Shown here piece after piece: positions 50,732-62,452 of a stretch of 64,000 bases of DNA. The notes beneath the pieces are model-generated. The model saw only the letters and a program-made list of their open reading frames with translations, made no database searches and was not told where the DNA came from. The translations under genes and the position numbers were made by a program. Position 1 is the stretch's first letter. The number at the start of each line of letters is the position of its first letter. This DNA is from Methyloversatilis discipulorum (GTDB lineage Bacteria > Pseudomonadota > Gammaproteobacteria > Burkholderiales > Rhodocyclaceae): contig NZ_AZUP01000001.1 of assembly GCF_000527135.1 (NCBI RefSeq), positions 4,117,535-4,181,534 of the forward strand, written 5' to 3'.

Positions 50732-52192
50732 TCAGGCGCAGTGCTGTTTTTTGTGACGGGCAGCGAAGCCCACCAGGCAGAGTCCGGCAAGCATTAGCGT
50801 GTAGGTTTCGGGTTCGGGAACGAGGGTTAGCACATATGCCCGAGGAGAGATCGTGTTGACGTCCTCCCAGGCTTGAATAAGAACATTGTTGTGATCGTCC
50901 ACGTCGATAATATCTACTGAGAAGTGTGACACGCCCGTGGCTTCATCAAGCAAGGACTTGATATCGAAGCCTTTGTGATTGATCTGAATAAATGGAGTGC
51001 TCAGGCTGTCGGAAGTTACGGTCAAGAAATAGGCCGGTTGGCCAACACTTCCCGATTGGGCGACCTGATAGAAGTAGTCGGTGTGACTTATGGTTCCCCA
51101 CACCGTGCCAAGATTGTTAATCCCTGCAGTTTGGATATGGTTGAAGCTCAGATTTGCCATTGGATCGTTCAGATCAAGCGGAAGGGGTAAGATTTCCACC
51201 TTGCCTTGCTGTTCCACAAACGCTCTCCCATCCAGCATTAGCGCTCCGCCACCCGCTGAAAGCAGCGTCCCATCGGGAGCTTGCGCGGAATGAAAGACGA
51301 ATACCGCGTTTTCGATGGTCCCGGCAATTGCTCCAGATTGGTTCATCGGCCTTGTTGCGAGCGGAAAATTATTGAGGTACATGCTAGTGGTATTAGGTTC
51401 GAAACCCGTAGGTGTCGGCAAAATTGGGGCGGCGAATTCGTGATAAGTGCCGTCGGCGTCGACACGAAATACTCTTCCCCCTTCTGTCGTACTTATATTT
51501 CCGGCGAACCCGCCGTCCCCATTCATGGCTACACCGGTTACTTCTCCATTGTTGCGGTTTGGGTGTGTGAACGTTGTGGAACCTAGGTGGCTTTGTCGGA
51601 TTACTGAATAATCCAAGCCGTACGCGCTGTGCGCATTGATCAGAATTGAATGGTCGCTGCCAACCCCGATGACCCGACTGTGTTGCATGGGAATTTCGTC
51701 GTGTAGGTCACGATATACGCCGTCACGATAGGTGAAGCCGACTGAAGCGCTCCCGATATTGTTCGTCGCGTCATACCAGCCGTAAACTGTTCCATCGCTC
51801 GTCAGCCCGATAGCATGAGTGGAGCCGATGAGCTGATAGGGATCATACGATGATTGACGTGGTATCTGGATTGGTGTCCAAGATGACCCATTGATCAGAT
51901 AGCTATTCGTGCCCTGTGTCGTTAAGGCGTTCACGATGATTTGTCCTGAAGCGTTGATAGCCCGAGGCAAAATTAAAGTGGCATCTGTAATGTTGCCAAG
52001 ATTCGTGAGATTTCCGTGTTGGTAGACGACCAGCGAAGATGGTCCATTCTCTGAGTACGCGGTTCCAACGATTTCGCTCGGAGATGACCAGGCCCAAGGG
52101 GAAAAATTACCTATCTCGGTGACATTAAAATCAGTCTCGGCGCAAACTGCTGTGTTAGCAAGACCGATAAGAATGAAAACAATATTTTTCAT
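50732..52192 (-). CDS. PEP-CTERM-sorted exported protein with HAF-type repeats
   Basis: A 486-residue exported protein. Signal peptide of about 18 residues (IVFILIGLANTAVCA). The body has repeated G-x-N-x-x-G-x-V-x-G type segments (for example GIVGT, AMNGDGGFAG, AGINNLGTVWG) like the extracellular HAF repeat family, consistent with a beta-propeller. The C-terminus is the PEP-CTERM sorting signal: VPEPETYTLMLAGLCLVGFA followed by basic ARHKK, the target of exosortase. Codon use is markedly lower in GC than its neighbours, suggesting transfer. The exosortase/EPS locus is outside the window. Confidence 0.88.
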   Translation of the reverse strand: MKNIVFILIGLANTAVCAETDFNVTEIGNFSPWAWSSPSEIVGTAYSENGPSSLVVYQHGNLTNLGNITDATLILPRAINASGQIIVNALTTQGTNSYLINGSSWTPIQIPRQSSYDPYQLIGSTHAIGLTSDGTVYGWYDATNNIGSASVGFTYRDGVYRDLHDEIPMQHSRVIGVGSDHSILINAHSAYGLDYSVIRQSHLGSTTFTHPNRNNGEVTGVAMNGDGGFAGNISTTEGGRVFRVDADGTYHEFAAPILPTPTGFEPNTTSMYLNNFPLATRPMNQSGAIAGTIENAVFVFHSAQAPDGTLLSAGGGALMLDGRAFVEQQGKVEILPLPLDLNDPMANLSFNHIQTAGINNLGTVWGTISHTDYFYQVAQSGSVGQPAYFLTVTSDSLSTPFIQINHKGFDIKSLLDEATGVSHFSVDIIDVDDHNNVLIQAWEDVNTISPRAYVLTLVPEPETYTLMLAGLCLVGFAARHKKQHCA

Positions 52193-52359
52193 TTTTCTCT
52201 TACATCACGGTGGGGACAGGGTTTTTGGGAACAGATCACGGTTCTGATATCGAGGGGCAGCGCGAGGATCATGCAACTTCGCGCGTGAAACGAGACGTAC
52301 GACGCATGATTGCCTGTCGCGTGATTCAACGCCATCCGCCGATGGTCTGACGCGCATCT

Positions 52360-52677
52360 TCACATCGCTGTCACATGCAGCCTCACCCCCAGCGCCCGCG
52401 CAACCTTCTGCACCGTGGCAAAGCTCGGGTTGCCATCCTCGCTCGGTCCTCGACACAGGCTTTCGAGGCTCAGGTCGGTGTGGCGAGCGACCTGACTCAT
52501 GCCTTTGGCGCGGGCGACGTCACCAAGTGCGCGGGTGATTCCGGAAACGTCGTCGGCGGCATCCTCGAGCCAGGCGTCGAGGTAGGCGGCCATTTCTTCC
52601 GGCGTGCGCAGATGCTCTGCCACGCAATAGGGCGAGGTGCGCAGCTGCGGCGGTGCGGTCTTCTTCGAGGCGGTCAT
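52360..52677 (-). CDS. HTH-type antitoxin (HigA-like addiction module antidote)
   Basis: A 105-residue protein with the start typical of this antidote family (HLRTPEEMAAYLDAWLEDAA) and a helix-turn-helix in the second half (VARAKGMSQVARHTDLSLES, then SFATVQKVARALGVRL). Its ATG overlaps the stop of the upstream toxin remnant (ATGA), the normal toxin-first arrangement. The antitoxin itself looks complete and may still bind its own promoter DNA. Confidence 0.87.
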   Translation of the reverse strand: MTASKKTAPPQLRTSPYCVAEHLRTPEEMAAYLDAWLEDAADDVSGITRALGDVARAKGMSQVARHTDLSLESLCRGPSEDGNPSFATVQKVARALGVRLHVTAM

Positions 52678-52898
52678 GCTTCTTCTCCTTGGGCACGGGC
52701 CAGCCGGATTGAGCGTTCGATGTCCTTCTGCTGCGTTGACTTTTCGCCGCCGGCCAGCAGGAGAAGCAGGACGTTTCCGCGCTGACTGCAATAGACGCGA
52801 TAGCCGGGATCGGGCTTACGGATTGTCCGGTGACCGTGCTCGGGCTGACATTGGTCGAAATGCCTATGTGCTGAGTTCGTGGCGGCATACTCCGCCAA
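52674..52898 (-). pseudogene. Truncated RelE/HigB-type toxin (N-terminal half lost)
   Basis: The last 50 or so residues match the C-terminal half of Gp49/HigB-type toxins: PDPGYRVYCSQRGNVLLLLL, then AGGEKSTQQKDIERSIRLAR. A full toxin has about 95-100 residues; here the N-terminal half is missing and is replaced by sequence that continues in frame from the helicase-like remnant (PLAEYAATNS). The only in-frame start is a TTG at 52898 without a ribosome site. I judge the toxin non-functional, though that is untested. Confidence 0.75.
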
Positions 52899-53013
52899 CG
52901 GCCCCCGCAGGGGCGCCAGATCGGTCTCGCCGAATTTCTCCAGCGCCGCTTCGTCGTTGTCGAGAACGCCTTCCGCCAGGGCAGCTTTCGTTTCAGGCAG
53001 CGCGACGAAGCCT
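52891..53013 (-). pseudogene. Duplicated 3' end of the SNF2 helicase gene
   Basis: On the minus strand this encodes FVALPETKAALAEGVLDNDE then AALEKFGETDLAPLRGPLAE, matching the end of the intact helicase (IVALQEKKAALAEGILGNDE then AALEKFGENDLAALLEPLAE). By hand alignment 101 of the first 120 bases agree (about 84 percent) with 54256-54375. The stop codon is lost and the frame runs into the toxin remnant. The copies bracket the signal peptidase gene in direct orientation. Confidence 0.85.
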
Positions 53014-53057
53014 TTCTCTACGCCGCGCAGTCGCGACAGACCTCGGTGGTGGTCACC

Positions 53058-53978
53058 TCAGCGCACGATGTAGCGTACTTTTCCGACGACGTGGTCGGCG
53101 GGTACAAAACCCCACACCCTGCTGTCGGCGCTCTGGTCTCGGTTATCGCCCATCACGAAGTAGTGGTCTGGCGGCACGTCGCAGGTGAGCCCGTCAGCTT
53201 CGTAGATGCACCGGTCTCGATGCGGAAAGTCGACGACCATCGAGGCTGTGTCGCGGGCTTCCTGCTGCCGGATGATCGAATATTCGATGTCGCCCTGTGA
53301 TTCCACGAAGGCGCGCAGCCGCTCGGAAGTCTTCGGATCCATGAAGTCGGCTATTTGGCGCAAGGCGAGCGCCTCGCCGTTCACCACCAGACGGCCGCCC
53401 TTGTAGCTCACCTTGTCACCGGGGAGGCCGATCAGGCGCTGAGCGAAGGGCACGGATCTGTCCATCGGAAATTCGAAGACGATGATGTCGCCGCGAACGA
53501 GCGGCGAAGTGATCGGTGAGCGGTGGACGTTTACGCCGAAGAGGCTGTAGTTTCCATAACCCCATTTCTGGGTGATCAGCAGGGCGCCCCGCGGAATGGT
53601 AGGGAGCATTGCCGAAGACGGATACCTGTTGGGCTCTACGACGAACGCTCGGACAGTGATGACAATCAGGAACACCGCTGCCATCGCGCCGAGCAGGCCG
53701 TACCAGCGGCTATAGGCGGGACGGCGCTTTCCGTCCGGATAGGTCCTCGCAAGATGGTAGGCGTGTGCCGCGCACGCGAGAAGGATGGCGAACTGGATCA
53801 ACACGATCAGGTTCTCGCCGGACTGGGCGCGGGAATAGATCGCGCCCAACACGCCCATTGTCAGGGCGAGCAGGAAGTAGAAAAGCGCCCACCCGGGCCG
53901 TGCAACATAGAGCATGGCCCCCGGCTGCAGGAATATCCCCAGCAGCACCGCGACCCAGCGATTCGGTTTGGCGTTCAT
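53058..53978 (-). CDS. lepB: Signal peptidase I with extra N-terminal membrane region
   Basis: A 306-residue serine-lysine peptidase that removes signal peptides at the inner membrane. Catalytic serine S122 is in YPSSAMLPTIPRG, general-base lysine K189 in RLIGLPGDKVSY, and box E GDNRDQSADSR is intact. About four hydrophobic helices precede the catalytic domain (near 8-18, 28-48, 55-73 and 92-112), more than the two of E. coli LepB. It is not in the usual lepA-lepB-rnc context, so it may be a second, accessory signal peptidase. It lies between the two copies of the helicase 3' end. Confidence 0.9.
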   Translation of the reverse strand: MNAKPNRWVAVLLGIFLQPGAMLYVARPGWALFYFLLALTMGVLGAIYSRAQSGENLIVLIQFAILLACAAHAYHLARTYPDGKRRPAYSRWYGLLGAMAAVFLIVITVRAFVVEPNRYPSSAMLPTIPRGALLITQKWGYGNYSLFGVNVHRSPITSPLVRGDIIVFEFPMDRSVPFAQRLIGLPGDKVSYKGGRLVVNGEALALRQIADFMDPKTSERLRAFVESQGDIEYSIIRQQEARDTASMVVDFPHRDRCIYEADGLTCDVPPDHYFVMGDNRDQSADSRVWGFVPADHVVGKVRYIVR

Positions 53979-54230
53979 CGCATCGATTTCCTGTTTGTTG
54001 GTATGCGTTCCCCGAAACTGGACTTCGCTATCGCCCGTGTGATGCCTTTACTCCCGAGGTCGACGTCCCGTTCGAATAGTGGAGGGCGCCGAATGGAGCT
54101 CAGCTTCGTATCGCACCGAGGTGGGCCGGGAAGCTTCGATCAATGGCCGTATCCGGATGCCGACAACATGGCGGCGAACGCTACCAGAGGCGCGAAGAGG
54201 ATGCCAGCAGGATTTCAGCCCGAACCGTGC

Positions 54231-54250
54231 AGCGGGATCGATTGATCCCG
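54231..54250 (-). other. Perfect hairpin just after the helicase gene
   Basis: GCGGGATCGATTGATCCCGC folds into an 8-bp stem with a GATT loop, one base beyond the helicase stop. No T tract follows on the minus strand, so it is a possible weak terminator or mRNA-stabilising hairpin rather than a clear terminator. The rest of the gap 53979-54251 shows nothing I can identify. Confidence 0.6.
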
Positions 54251-54251
54251 C

Positions 54252-57578
<3,327 letters not shown>

Positions 57579-57657
57579 CGCGGGCGAGGCACGGCAGCCA
57601 AAAAAATGGACGCAGGATTGTAAACCCTGCGCCCCGTCGTGCCATGAAACTGCGGTG

Positions 57658-58422
57658 TCAGCTACGCGGCCGGATACCCCGCTCGTCTGTATTCAGCGCC
57701 GCCGTCGGTGTCCAGCTGACGTGCTGGTGCAGCAGGCCGGCGGCGCCGCGCGCCCGATCGGGGTCGCGCGCCACCACGGCCACCACGCCCTGACCGCCAG
57801 CTTCGACATGCACACCCATGCCGCGGTATTGCGTGGTCAGCGTGCGCACGCGACTGTCCTTCTGCGGCATCAGCAGCACGGTGGCCGGACCGTCCGGCGT
57901 GTCGAACACGATGTGCCAGCCGGTGCCGCCGGGAACCGGGCACAGCTTCACGTAGCGCACCGCGGTGAGCGGCACCTTGACCTCGGCACCGAAGCTTTCC
58001 AGTACCTGGGCGACGCGCTGCGGTTCGATCAGCCGCGTGCTCATCAGCGCCTCCGGCTCGTGCATCACGTGCTCGACCGCCAGCGCGACATGTTCTCGAT
58101 CAGGCGCGGCGTGCCAGTACTGCACGCCCAGTCCGAGGCTGAGCACCATGCTGGCAGCCAGCGCCCACAGCTTGAGCGGCGAGCGGGTGCGCGCCCGGCT
58201 GCCGACCAGGATGCGCTCGGCCAGACCGTCCGGCACGTCGACGGCCACCGTCTGCTGCAACATGCGTTCGCCGGCGTTCACGCGGCGCGAGAAGGCCTGG
58301 CAGGCCGGGCAGGCGATCAGGTGTTCCTCGGCCGCTTCCGACAGGCGGCGGGGGTCGGCCAGCTTTTCGCGGCGGAAGTCGATGCAGTTGAAAGTCATGT
58401 TCTTGTCGTCAGGGGAGCTCAC
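57658..58422 (-). CDS. DUF3379 protein, probable anti-sigma factor
   Basis: A 254-residue protein. Its N-terminal part has a zinc-finger-like anti-sigma motif (H-x3-C-x2-C in EEHLIACPACQAFSRRV), and one membrane helix lies near residues 85-103 (LWALAASMVLSLGLGVQYWH). The periplasmic domain has no known catalytic motif. GTG 58422 is preferred because GGAGG lies eight bases upstream and it overlaps the sigma-factor stop (GTGA); ATG 58398 is the alternative. Pairing with an ECF sigma gene supports an anti-sigma role. Confidence 0.83.
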   Translation of the reverse strand: MSSPDDKNMTFNCIDFRREKLADPRRLSEAAEEHLIACPACQAFSRRVNAGERMLQQTVAVDVPDGLAERILVGSRARTRSPLKLWALAASMVLSLGLGVQYWHAAPDREHVALAVEHVMHEPEALMSTRLIEPQRVAQVLESFGAEVKVPLTAVRYVKLCPVPGGTGWHIVFDTPDGPATVLLMPQKDSRVRTLTTQYRGMGVHVEAGGQGVVAVVARDPDRARGAAGLLHQHVSWTPTAALNTDERGIRPRS

Positions 58423-58928
58423 GATTCGGCCCTCCGCGCCGGCTGGCCGGTCAGTGCGCTGCGCAGCGCCTGACGGGCGCGGGTCAGGCGGGTCATCACC
58501 GCGCCTTCGGTGGTGTCCAGCATGTCGGCGATTTCGGCGCACGAGAAGCCGCCGAGCGCCTGCAGCACCAGCGGTTCGCGCAGCGTCAGCGGCAGGCTGC
58601 CGAGCAGGTTTTCCATTTCGAAGAGCTCTATCGGTTCGTGGTCGGCGGCGATCTGCAGGTCTTCCAGTTCGACGTCGACATAGTCGAACTGCTTGCGCTC
58701 GTAGAGCCGCGCGTGTTCGCGGCGCACGATGGTGATGAGCCAGCTCTTGGTGGCCGCGGAGTCCTTGATGTCGTCCCACGACTTCCAGGCGCGGGCAAAG
58801 GTCTCCTGCACCAGGTCCTCGGCGACGAACTTGTCGCGGCACAACCACCAGGCGAAGCGGTACAGATCCGGGCTGAAGGCCCGCACCGCCTGTTCGAAGC
58901 TCTTGCGTTTGCTGAATCCGAGTATCAC
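58419..58928 (-). CDS. ECF-family RNA polymerase sigma factor
   Basis: A 169-residue sigma-70-type factor with region 2 (DLYRFAWWLCRDKFVAEDLV then QETFARAWKSW) and region 4 (LTLREPLVLQALGGFSCAEI then ADMLDTTEGAVMTRLTRARQ). GTG 58928 is the best start: it precedes region 2 by the normal distance, and there is no ATG nearby. It is transcribed with the DUF3379 gene. Target genes cannot be read from this window. Confidence 0.92.
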   Translation of the reverse strand: MILGFSKRKSFEQAVRAFSPDLYRFAWWLCRDKFVAEDLVQETFARAWKSWDDIKDSAATKSWLITIVRREHARLYERKQFDYVDVELEDLQIAADHEPIELFEMENLLGSLPLTLREPLVLQALGGFSCAEIADMLDTTEGAVMTRLTRARQALRSALTGQPARRAES

Positions 58929-59032
58929 GAAATGGTCCGTGTATGCGCTGACAACCCTGAAGACCGGGAGGCAGGGAGCAACCTTACATGGCTTGCAGAG
59001 GAATCGTGCGCGTACGGTCGCAGGGGCCGGGG

Positions 59033-59121
59033 TTTGTGGGAGGGGTCTTGACCCCGACAGGGGCCTGTATCGATGCCGGCGGACAGTGGTGGCCGTGTCG
59101 CGGCCAAGGCCGCTCCCACAG
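59033..59121 (+). repeat. REPIN-like inverted pair (subfamily GGTC/GGCC)
   Basis: TTTGTGGGAGGGGTCTTGAC (then CCCGACA) faces TGTCGCGGCCAAGGCCGCTC (then CCACAG) at 59096-59121. The same two arm types seen at 47977-48196 occur here with opposite order. It lies in the 384-base gap between mdcH and the ECF sigma gene. Confidence 0.87.
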
Positions 59122-59152
59122 GGGGCGCTAGACCCGCGGCGGGAGCGGGGAT

Positions 59153-59243
59153 CTCGTGGGAGCGAGCTTGCTCGCGATGGCAGCCTTGATTGGAGCGTGA
59201 GGCCCGTCGAGGCCGCATCGCGACCAAAGGTCGCTCCCACGAG
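59153..59243 (+). repeat. REPIN-like inverted pair (subfamily GAGC)
   Basis: CTCGTGGGAGCGAGCTTGCT (then CGCGAT) faces ATCGCGACCAAAGGTCGCTC (then CCACGAG) at 59217-59243. It is nearly identical to the arms at 27001-27089, including the single mismatch type between the two arms. A fragment, GATCTGACCCCGACAG, follows at about 59272-59287. Confidence 0.88.
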
Positions 59244-59312
59244 AGCGCAACCCTGCCGCCGTCAGAGCCGGGATCTGACCCCGACAGCGGCGGTGGCTCG
59301 CTCGTGGCGCGC

Positions 59313-60200
59313 CTACCCGACCATCCGCTCCAGCCAGTCGACCACTGCGGCGTCGCCGCTGAAGTCGTCGACCGCGCGCACCGGCAGTTCAGGTGCGCGC
59401 TCGGCCAGCATGCGCGCCAGCGCGTTGCAGGGGCCGATTTCGAGCACGGCGTCGGGCGCGTATTCGAGCACGGTGTCCATGCAGGTGGACCAGTCTATGG
59501 TCTGTGCGACCTGGGCCGCCAGCGCGCAGACGGCATCGGCGGCGTCGCGCTGCACGCGGCCGTCGATGCCGGCGATGACCGGAACGGACAGGCGACCGTC
59601 GGCCCACGGCGCGAGCGCTTCGGCCAGCGGCGCACGCGCGGCGGCGAGCAGCGGTGTGTGCGACGGCGTGTGCACAGCCAGTCGCACGCAGCGACGGGCG
59701 CCGCGCGCGGGCAAGGTGTGTTCGAGTTCGCTCAGCGCGACGCTTGCGCCGCCGACAACGAAGTGGGCGTCGCCGTTGCGGATGGCGATGCTGCAGCCAC
59801 TGCCGTCGAGCGCTGCGCGCAGCGCCGCTTCGGGCAGTCCCTGCACGGCGAGCAGGCCGGACGGCTGCGCGGTGGCGGCGTCCATCAGTGTGGCGCGTCG
59901 GGCGGCGAGATCGAACCAGTCCTTCGGTGGCAGCCCGCGGGCGATCGCAAACGCGCTCAGTTCGCCCAGCGAGTAGCCGGCGAACAGCAGCGGCCTCGGC
60001 AGCCGAGGCGCGAGGCGGCGCCAGCGCAGTGCCTGCAGCGCGCTGATCACGACCTGCGCAGTGACGTTGCTGGCCAGATCGTTGTCGCGCAATGCGTCGA
60101 GCGCCGGCAGCAGGGCGCGCGTGTCCGCGTCGGCGCGCAGTTCGGACAGATGCTCTGCCGTCTGGCCGCCCTGACCGCTGAACAGCACGACCAGCCTCAC
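59313..60200 (-). CDS. mdcH: Malonate decarboxylase epsilon subunit (malonyl transferase)
   Basis: A 295-residue FabD-like acyltransferase that moves malonyl groups onto the carrier protein MdcC. The active-site serine is in FAGYSLGELSAFA, the conserved glutamine loop is FSGQGGQ at the start, and the catalytic histidine is in VHTPSHTPLL. GTG 60200 overlaps the mdcB stop (GTGA). It is the last mdc gene in the window; no transporter gene follows it. Confidence 0.92.
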   Translation of the reverse strand: MRLVVLFSGQGGQTAEHLSELRADADTRALLPALDALRDNDLASNVTAQVVISALQALRWRRLAPRLPRPLLFAGYSLGELSAFAIARGLPPKDWFDLAARRATLMDAATAQPSGLLAVQGLPEAALRAALDGSGCSIAIRNGDAHFVVGGASVALSELEHTLPARGARRCVRLAVHTPSHTPLLAAARAPLAEALAPWADGRLSVPVIAGIDGRVQRDAADAVCALAAQVAQTIDWSTCMDTVLEYAPDAVLEIGPCNALARMLAERAPELPVRAVDDFSGDAAVVDWLERMVG

Positions 60201-61072
60201 GCCGCGCCCTCCAGTTCGTGCAGGAACAGCGTCACCGCCAGCAGGTCTGCCGCGCCGCCCGGGCTGAGCCGGCGGGCGACGAAGGCCGCGTGCGTGGCCT
60301 GCGCCTGTGTCGCCCAGTCGTCGGCGAACACGCCGCCCGCTTCGATGAAGGCACGTGCCGCACCCTGCGCGTAGTCGAGGCCGAGGCGGCCGCCGCGCCA
60401 CAGCAGATTGCTGTCGTCCAGGCGCGCGATCAGCACGAACAGCGCCTGTACCGCGGCGCGCGTTTCGTGCGCTTCGCCGGGCGCGGCGAGTACCCCGCGT
60501 AGCGCCGGCAGTGCGGCGTCGATCACGTCCGGAAAGCCCCCGGCCGCCTGTTCGCGCGCACCCGTGGTGCCGTGACGGCGGGCGACGCGGAGACCATGAC
60601 TGTCGGCCTGCGGCGTGCCGTCGGCGGGGCGCGCGGCGAGGATGTCGGCGCCCCAGCGGTTGGCGACGGTGCGGGCGACGTGTTTGGCGCGGGTGGGTTC
60701 GCCCTGTGCCGAAAGCCGAGCGGCCGCGGCGCACAGCAGGCCGAGGTTGAAGATGGCACCGCGGTGCGTGTTGATGCCGCCGGTGGCGGCCAGCATCTGC
60801 GTTTCGGCGGCTTGTCCCAGCGTCTGCAGCGTGGCGAAGGCGGCGCCCTCCGCCCCGGCGCGGGCGATATCGCGGAAGTAGTGGCGCAGTGCGAACAGGC
60901 TGCGGAAGAAGGTCGACATGTCCATGTCGTCGTGGCTGCCGTTGTCGACCGGGCTGACCAGGCCGGGCTTGGGCGCCAGCGCCACCTCGCGGAAGAGGCT
61001 GCGCACGGCGAGCCGGCCGATGCGCTCGCAGTCGGCGACGGGGGCTGGCGTGATCCGCGCCGGCGCGTTCAT
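60197..61072 (-). CDS. mdcB: Triphosphoribosyl-dephospho-CoA synthase
   Basis: A 291-residue CitG-family enzyme that makes the 2'-(5''-triphosphoribosyl)-3'-dephospho-CoA precursor of the MdcC prosthetic group. Family marks: EVALAPKPGLVSPVDNGSHD and DMSTFFRSLFALRHYF, then GGINTHRGAIFNLGLLCAAA. It overlaps mdcG by four bases upstream and mdcH by four bases downstream. Confidence 0.93.
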   Translation of the reverse strand: MNAPARITPAPVADCERIGRLAVRSLFREVALAPKPGLVSPVDNGSHDDMDMSTFFRSLFALRHYFRDIARAGAEGAAFATLQTLGQAAETQMLAATGGINTHRGAIFNLGLLCAAAARLSAQGEPTRAKHVARTVANRWGADILAARPADGTPQADSHGLRVARRHGTTGAREQAAGGFPDVIDAALPALRGVLAAPGEAHETRAAVQALFVLIARLDDSNLLWRGGRLGLDYAQGAARAFIEAGGVFADDWATQAQATHAAFVARRLSPGGAADLLAVTLFLHELEGAA

Positions 61073-61728
61073 GCGGCGCGGCTCCGCGCAGTCCACAGTT
61101 CGGCGACGTCGATCAGCGCGACGCCGTCGTCCGACTTCGCCAGCACGCGACGCGGTCCGCGACCGTCGAGCGCGGCCGCCAGTTCGCGCCAGGCCACCGC
61201 GTACATGCCGCAGCGCACTTCGCCGTCGAGGCGCAGCGGGCTGTCGGTGTTCTGCAGCAGCGTGAGCAGTGCCGGCAGAGCGCCGCTGTCCTCGATGTCG
61301 AACAGCAGGTCGAGGTCGCTGCTGGCGCGCAGACAGGGTTCGCCACTCAAGGACTGCCACAGCAGCGAGCCATAGACGCGCGGCGTGAAACCGAGGGCGA
61401 CGCAGCGACCGGCGAGCGCGTGCAGTGGAGGCCGATGCGCGGCGGGCAGCGTGTCGACCAGCGCATCGAGCGACGGCGGCGGTGCGCAGCGCTCGACGTC
61501 GGCGCACGCGGCGACCAGCGACACGCGGCGGCGTTCGCCGGTGCCGGGCAGCGTCAGGCCCAGACGGATGCGCCCGGCCGGCAGGTCGTCGCTGCGCGCG
61601 CCCACCAGCGGCCGGCCGGCGGCGCGCCAGCGCTCGACGTCTGCGGCGGCGCTGGCGCAGCAGGTGGCGAGTTCGACCGGCGCGCCAGCGCGCAGCCACA
61701 CCAGATCGTGACGGCGCGGGCCGTGCAT
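61069..61728 (-). CDS. mdcG: Malonate decarboxylase holo-ACP synthase
   Basis: A 219-residue nucleotidyltransferase that attaches the prosthetic group to MdcC. Its core motif is YGSLLWQSLSGEPCLRASSD followed by LDLLFDI, giving the G-S and D-x-D nucleotidyltransferase signature. RRHDLVWL at the start is typical of MdcG. It starts one base after the mdcE stop. Confidence 0.92.
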   Translation of the reverse strand: MHGPRRHDLVWLRAGAPVELATCCASAAADVERWRAAGRPLVGARSDDLPAGRIRLGLTLPGTGERRRVSLVAACADVERCAPPPSLDALVDTLPAAHRPPLHALAGRCVALGFTPRVYGSLLWQSLSGEPCLRASSDLDLLFDIEDSGALPALLTLLQNTDSPLRLDGEVRCGMYAVAWRELAAALDGRGPRRVLAKSDDGVALIDVAELWTARSRAA

Positions 61729-61729
61729 G

Positions 61730-62452
61730 TCAGGCGCCGAGTGGAACGCCGGCCACGCGCTCGGCCACCGGCTGTGCCAGCGTACGGCCGCCGCGTTCGC
61801 GGCCGAGTTCGGCGCGGCGGTCCTCTCCACCGGCTTCGTCAATTGCTTGCCGCAGCGCCTGCGGCCAGTCGTCGGTGTCGGACCACAGCGCGTGGATGGC
61901 GCCCATGCGTGCGTAGTTGTCGGCGCCCGGCGCGAACACCGGTGAGGTCTGCGCCAGCGCTTCCAGCCGCTCGGGCGCGATCTTGGTCACGCGCGCCATC
62001 GCGCGCAGATCCATCACCTTCACCTGGGCCTCGGGCAGCGCGCAGATGCGGTCGGCCAGCAGGCCGAAGGCGAGAAAGCCGCCGCTGACCGCTTCGCCGT
62101 GGATCAGCGTCACCAGCCGGTGACCGCTGCGGCGGGCGAGGTCCACGCAGCGCGCCATGTGGGCGAAGTAGCCGTTCAGGCCGAGCAGTTCTTCGTGACG
62201 CGACAGCGCCTGACCCTGGGTCGAGGCGATGAACACGATGGGGCGCGGATCGCCGCTCGCCTGGTCGGCGCGCACCGCGTCGAGCACCGCCTGCGACAGC
62301 TTGAGCGCCATGTCGGTGGTGAGCGCGGCGCGGTCGCGGGTGCCGATCACGTGCACCCGGCCGGCGGCCGATGCGGCGTGGCCGGACAGGTTGTGGCCGT
62401 CGAAGGCGACCGTGTGGCCGGTCGGAAAGAGGCGGTCAAGCAGGGCGTTCAT
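61730..62452 (-). CDS. mdcE: Malonate decarboxylase gamma subunit
   Basis: A 240-residue subunit of the biotin-independent decarboxylase; with MdcD it forms the carboxyltransferase-like half that decarboxylates malonyl-S-MdcC. Crotonase-type features include VFIASTQGQALSRHEELLGL and TLIHGEAVSGGFLAFGLLAD. The ATG overlaps the mdcD stop by four bases. Confidence 0.93.
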   Translation of the reverse strand: MNALLDRLFPTGHTVAFDGHNLSGHAASAAGRVHVIGTRDRAALTTDMALKLSQAVLDAVRADQASGDPRPIVFIASTQGQALSRHEELLGLNGYFAHMARCVDLARRSGHRLVTLIHGEAVSGGFLAFGLLADRICALPEAQVKVMDLRAMARVTKIAPERLEALAQTSPVFAPGADNYARMGAIHALWSDTDDWPQALRQAIDEAGGEDRRAELGRERGGRTLAQPVAERVAGVPLGA

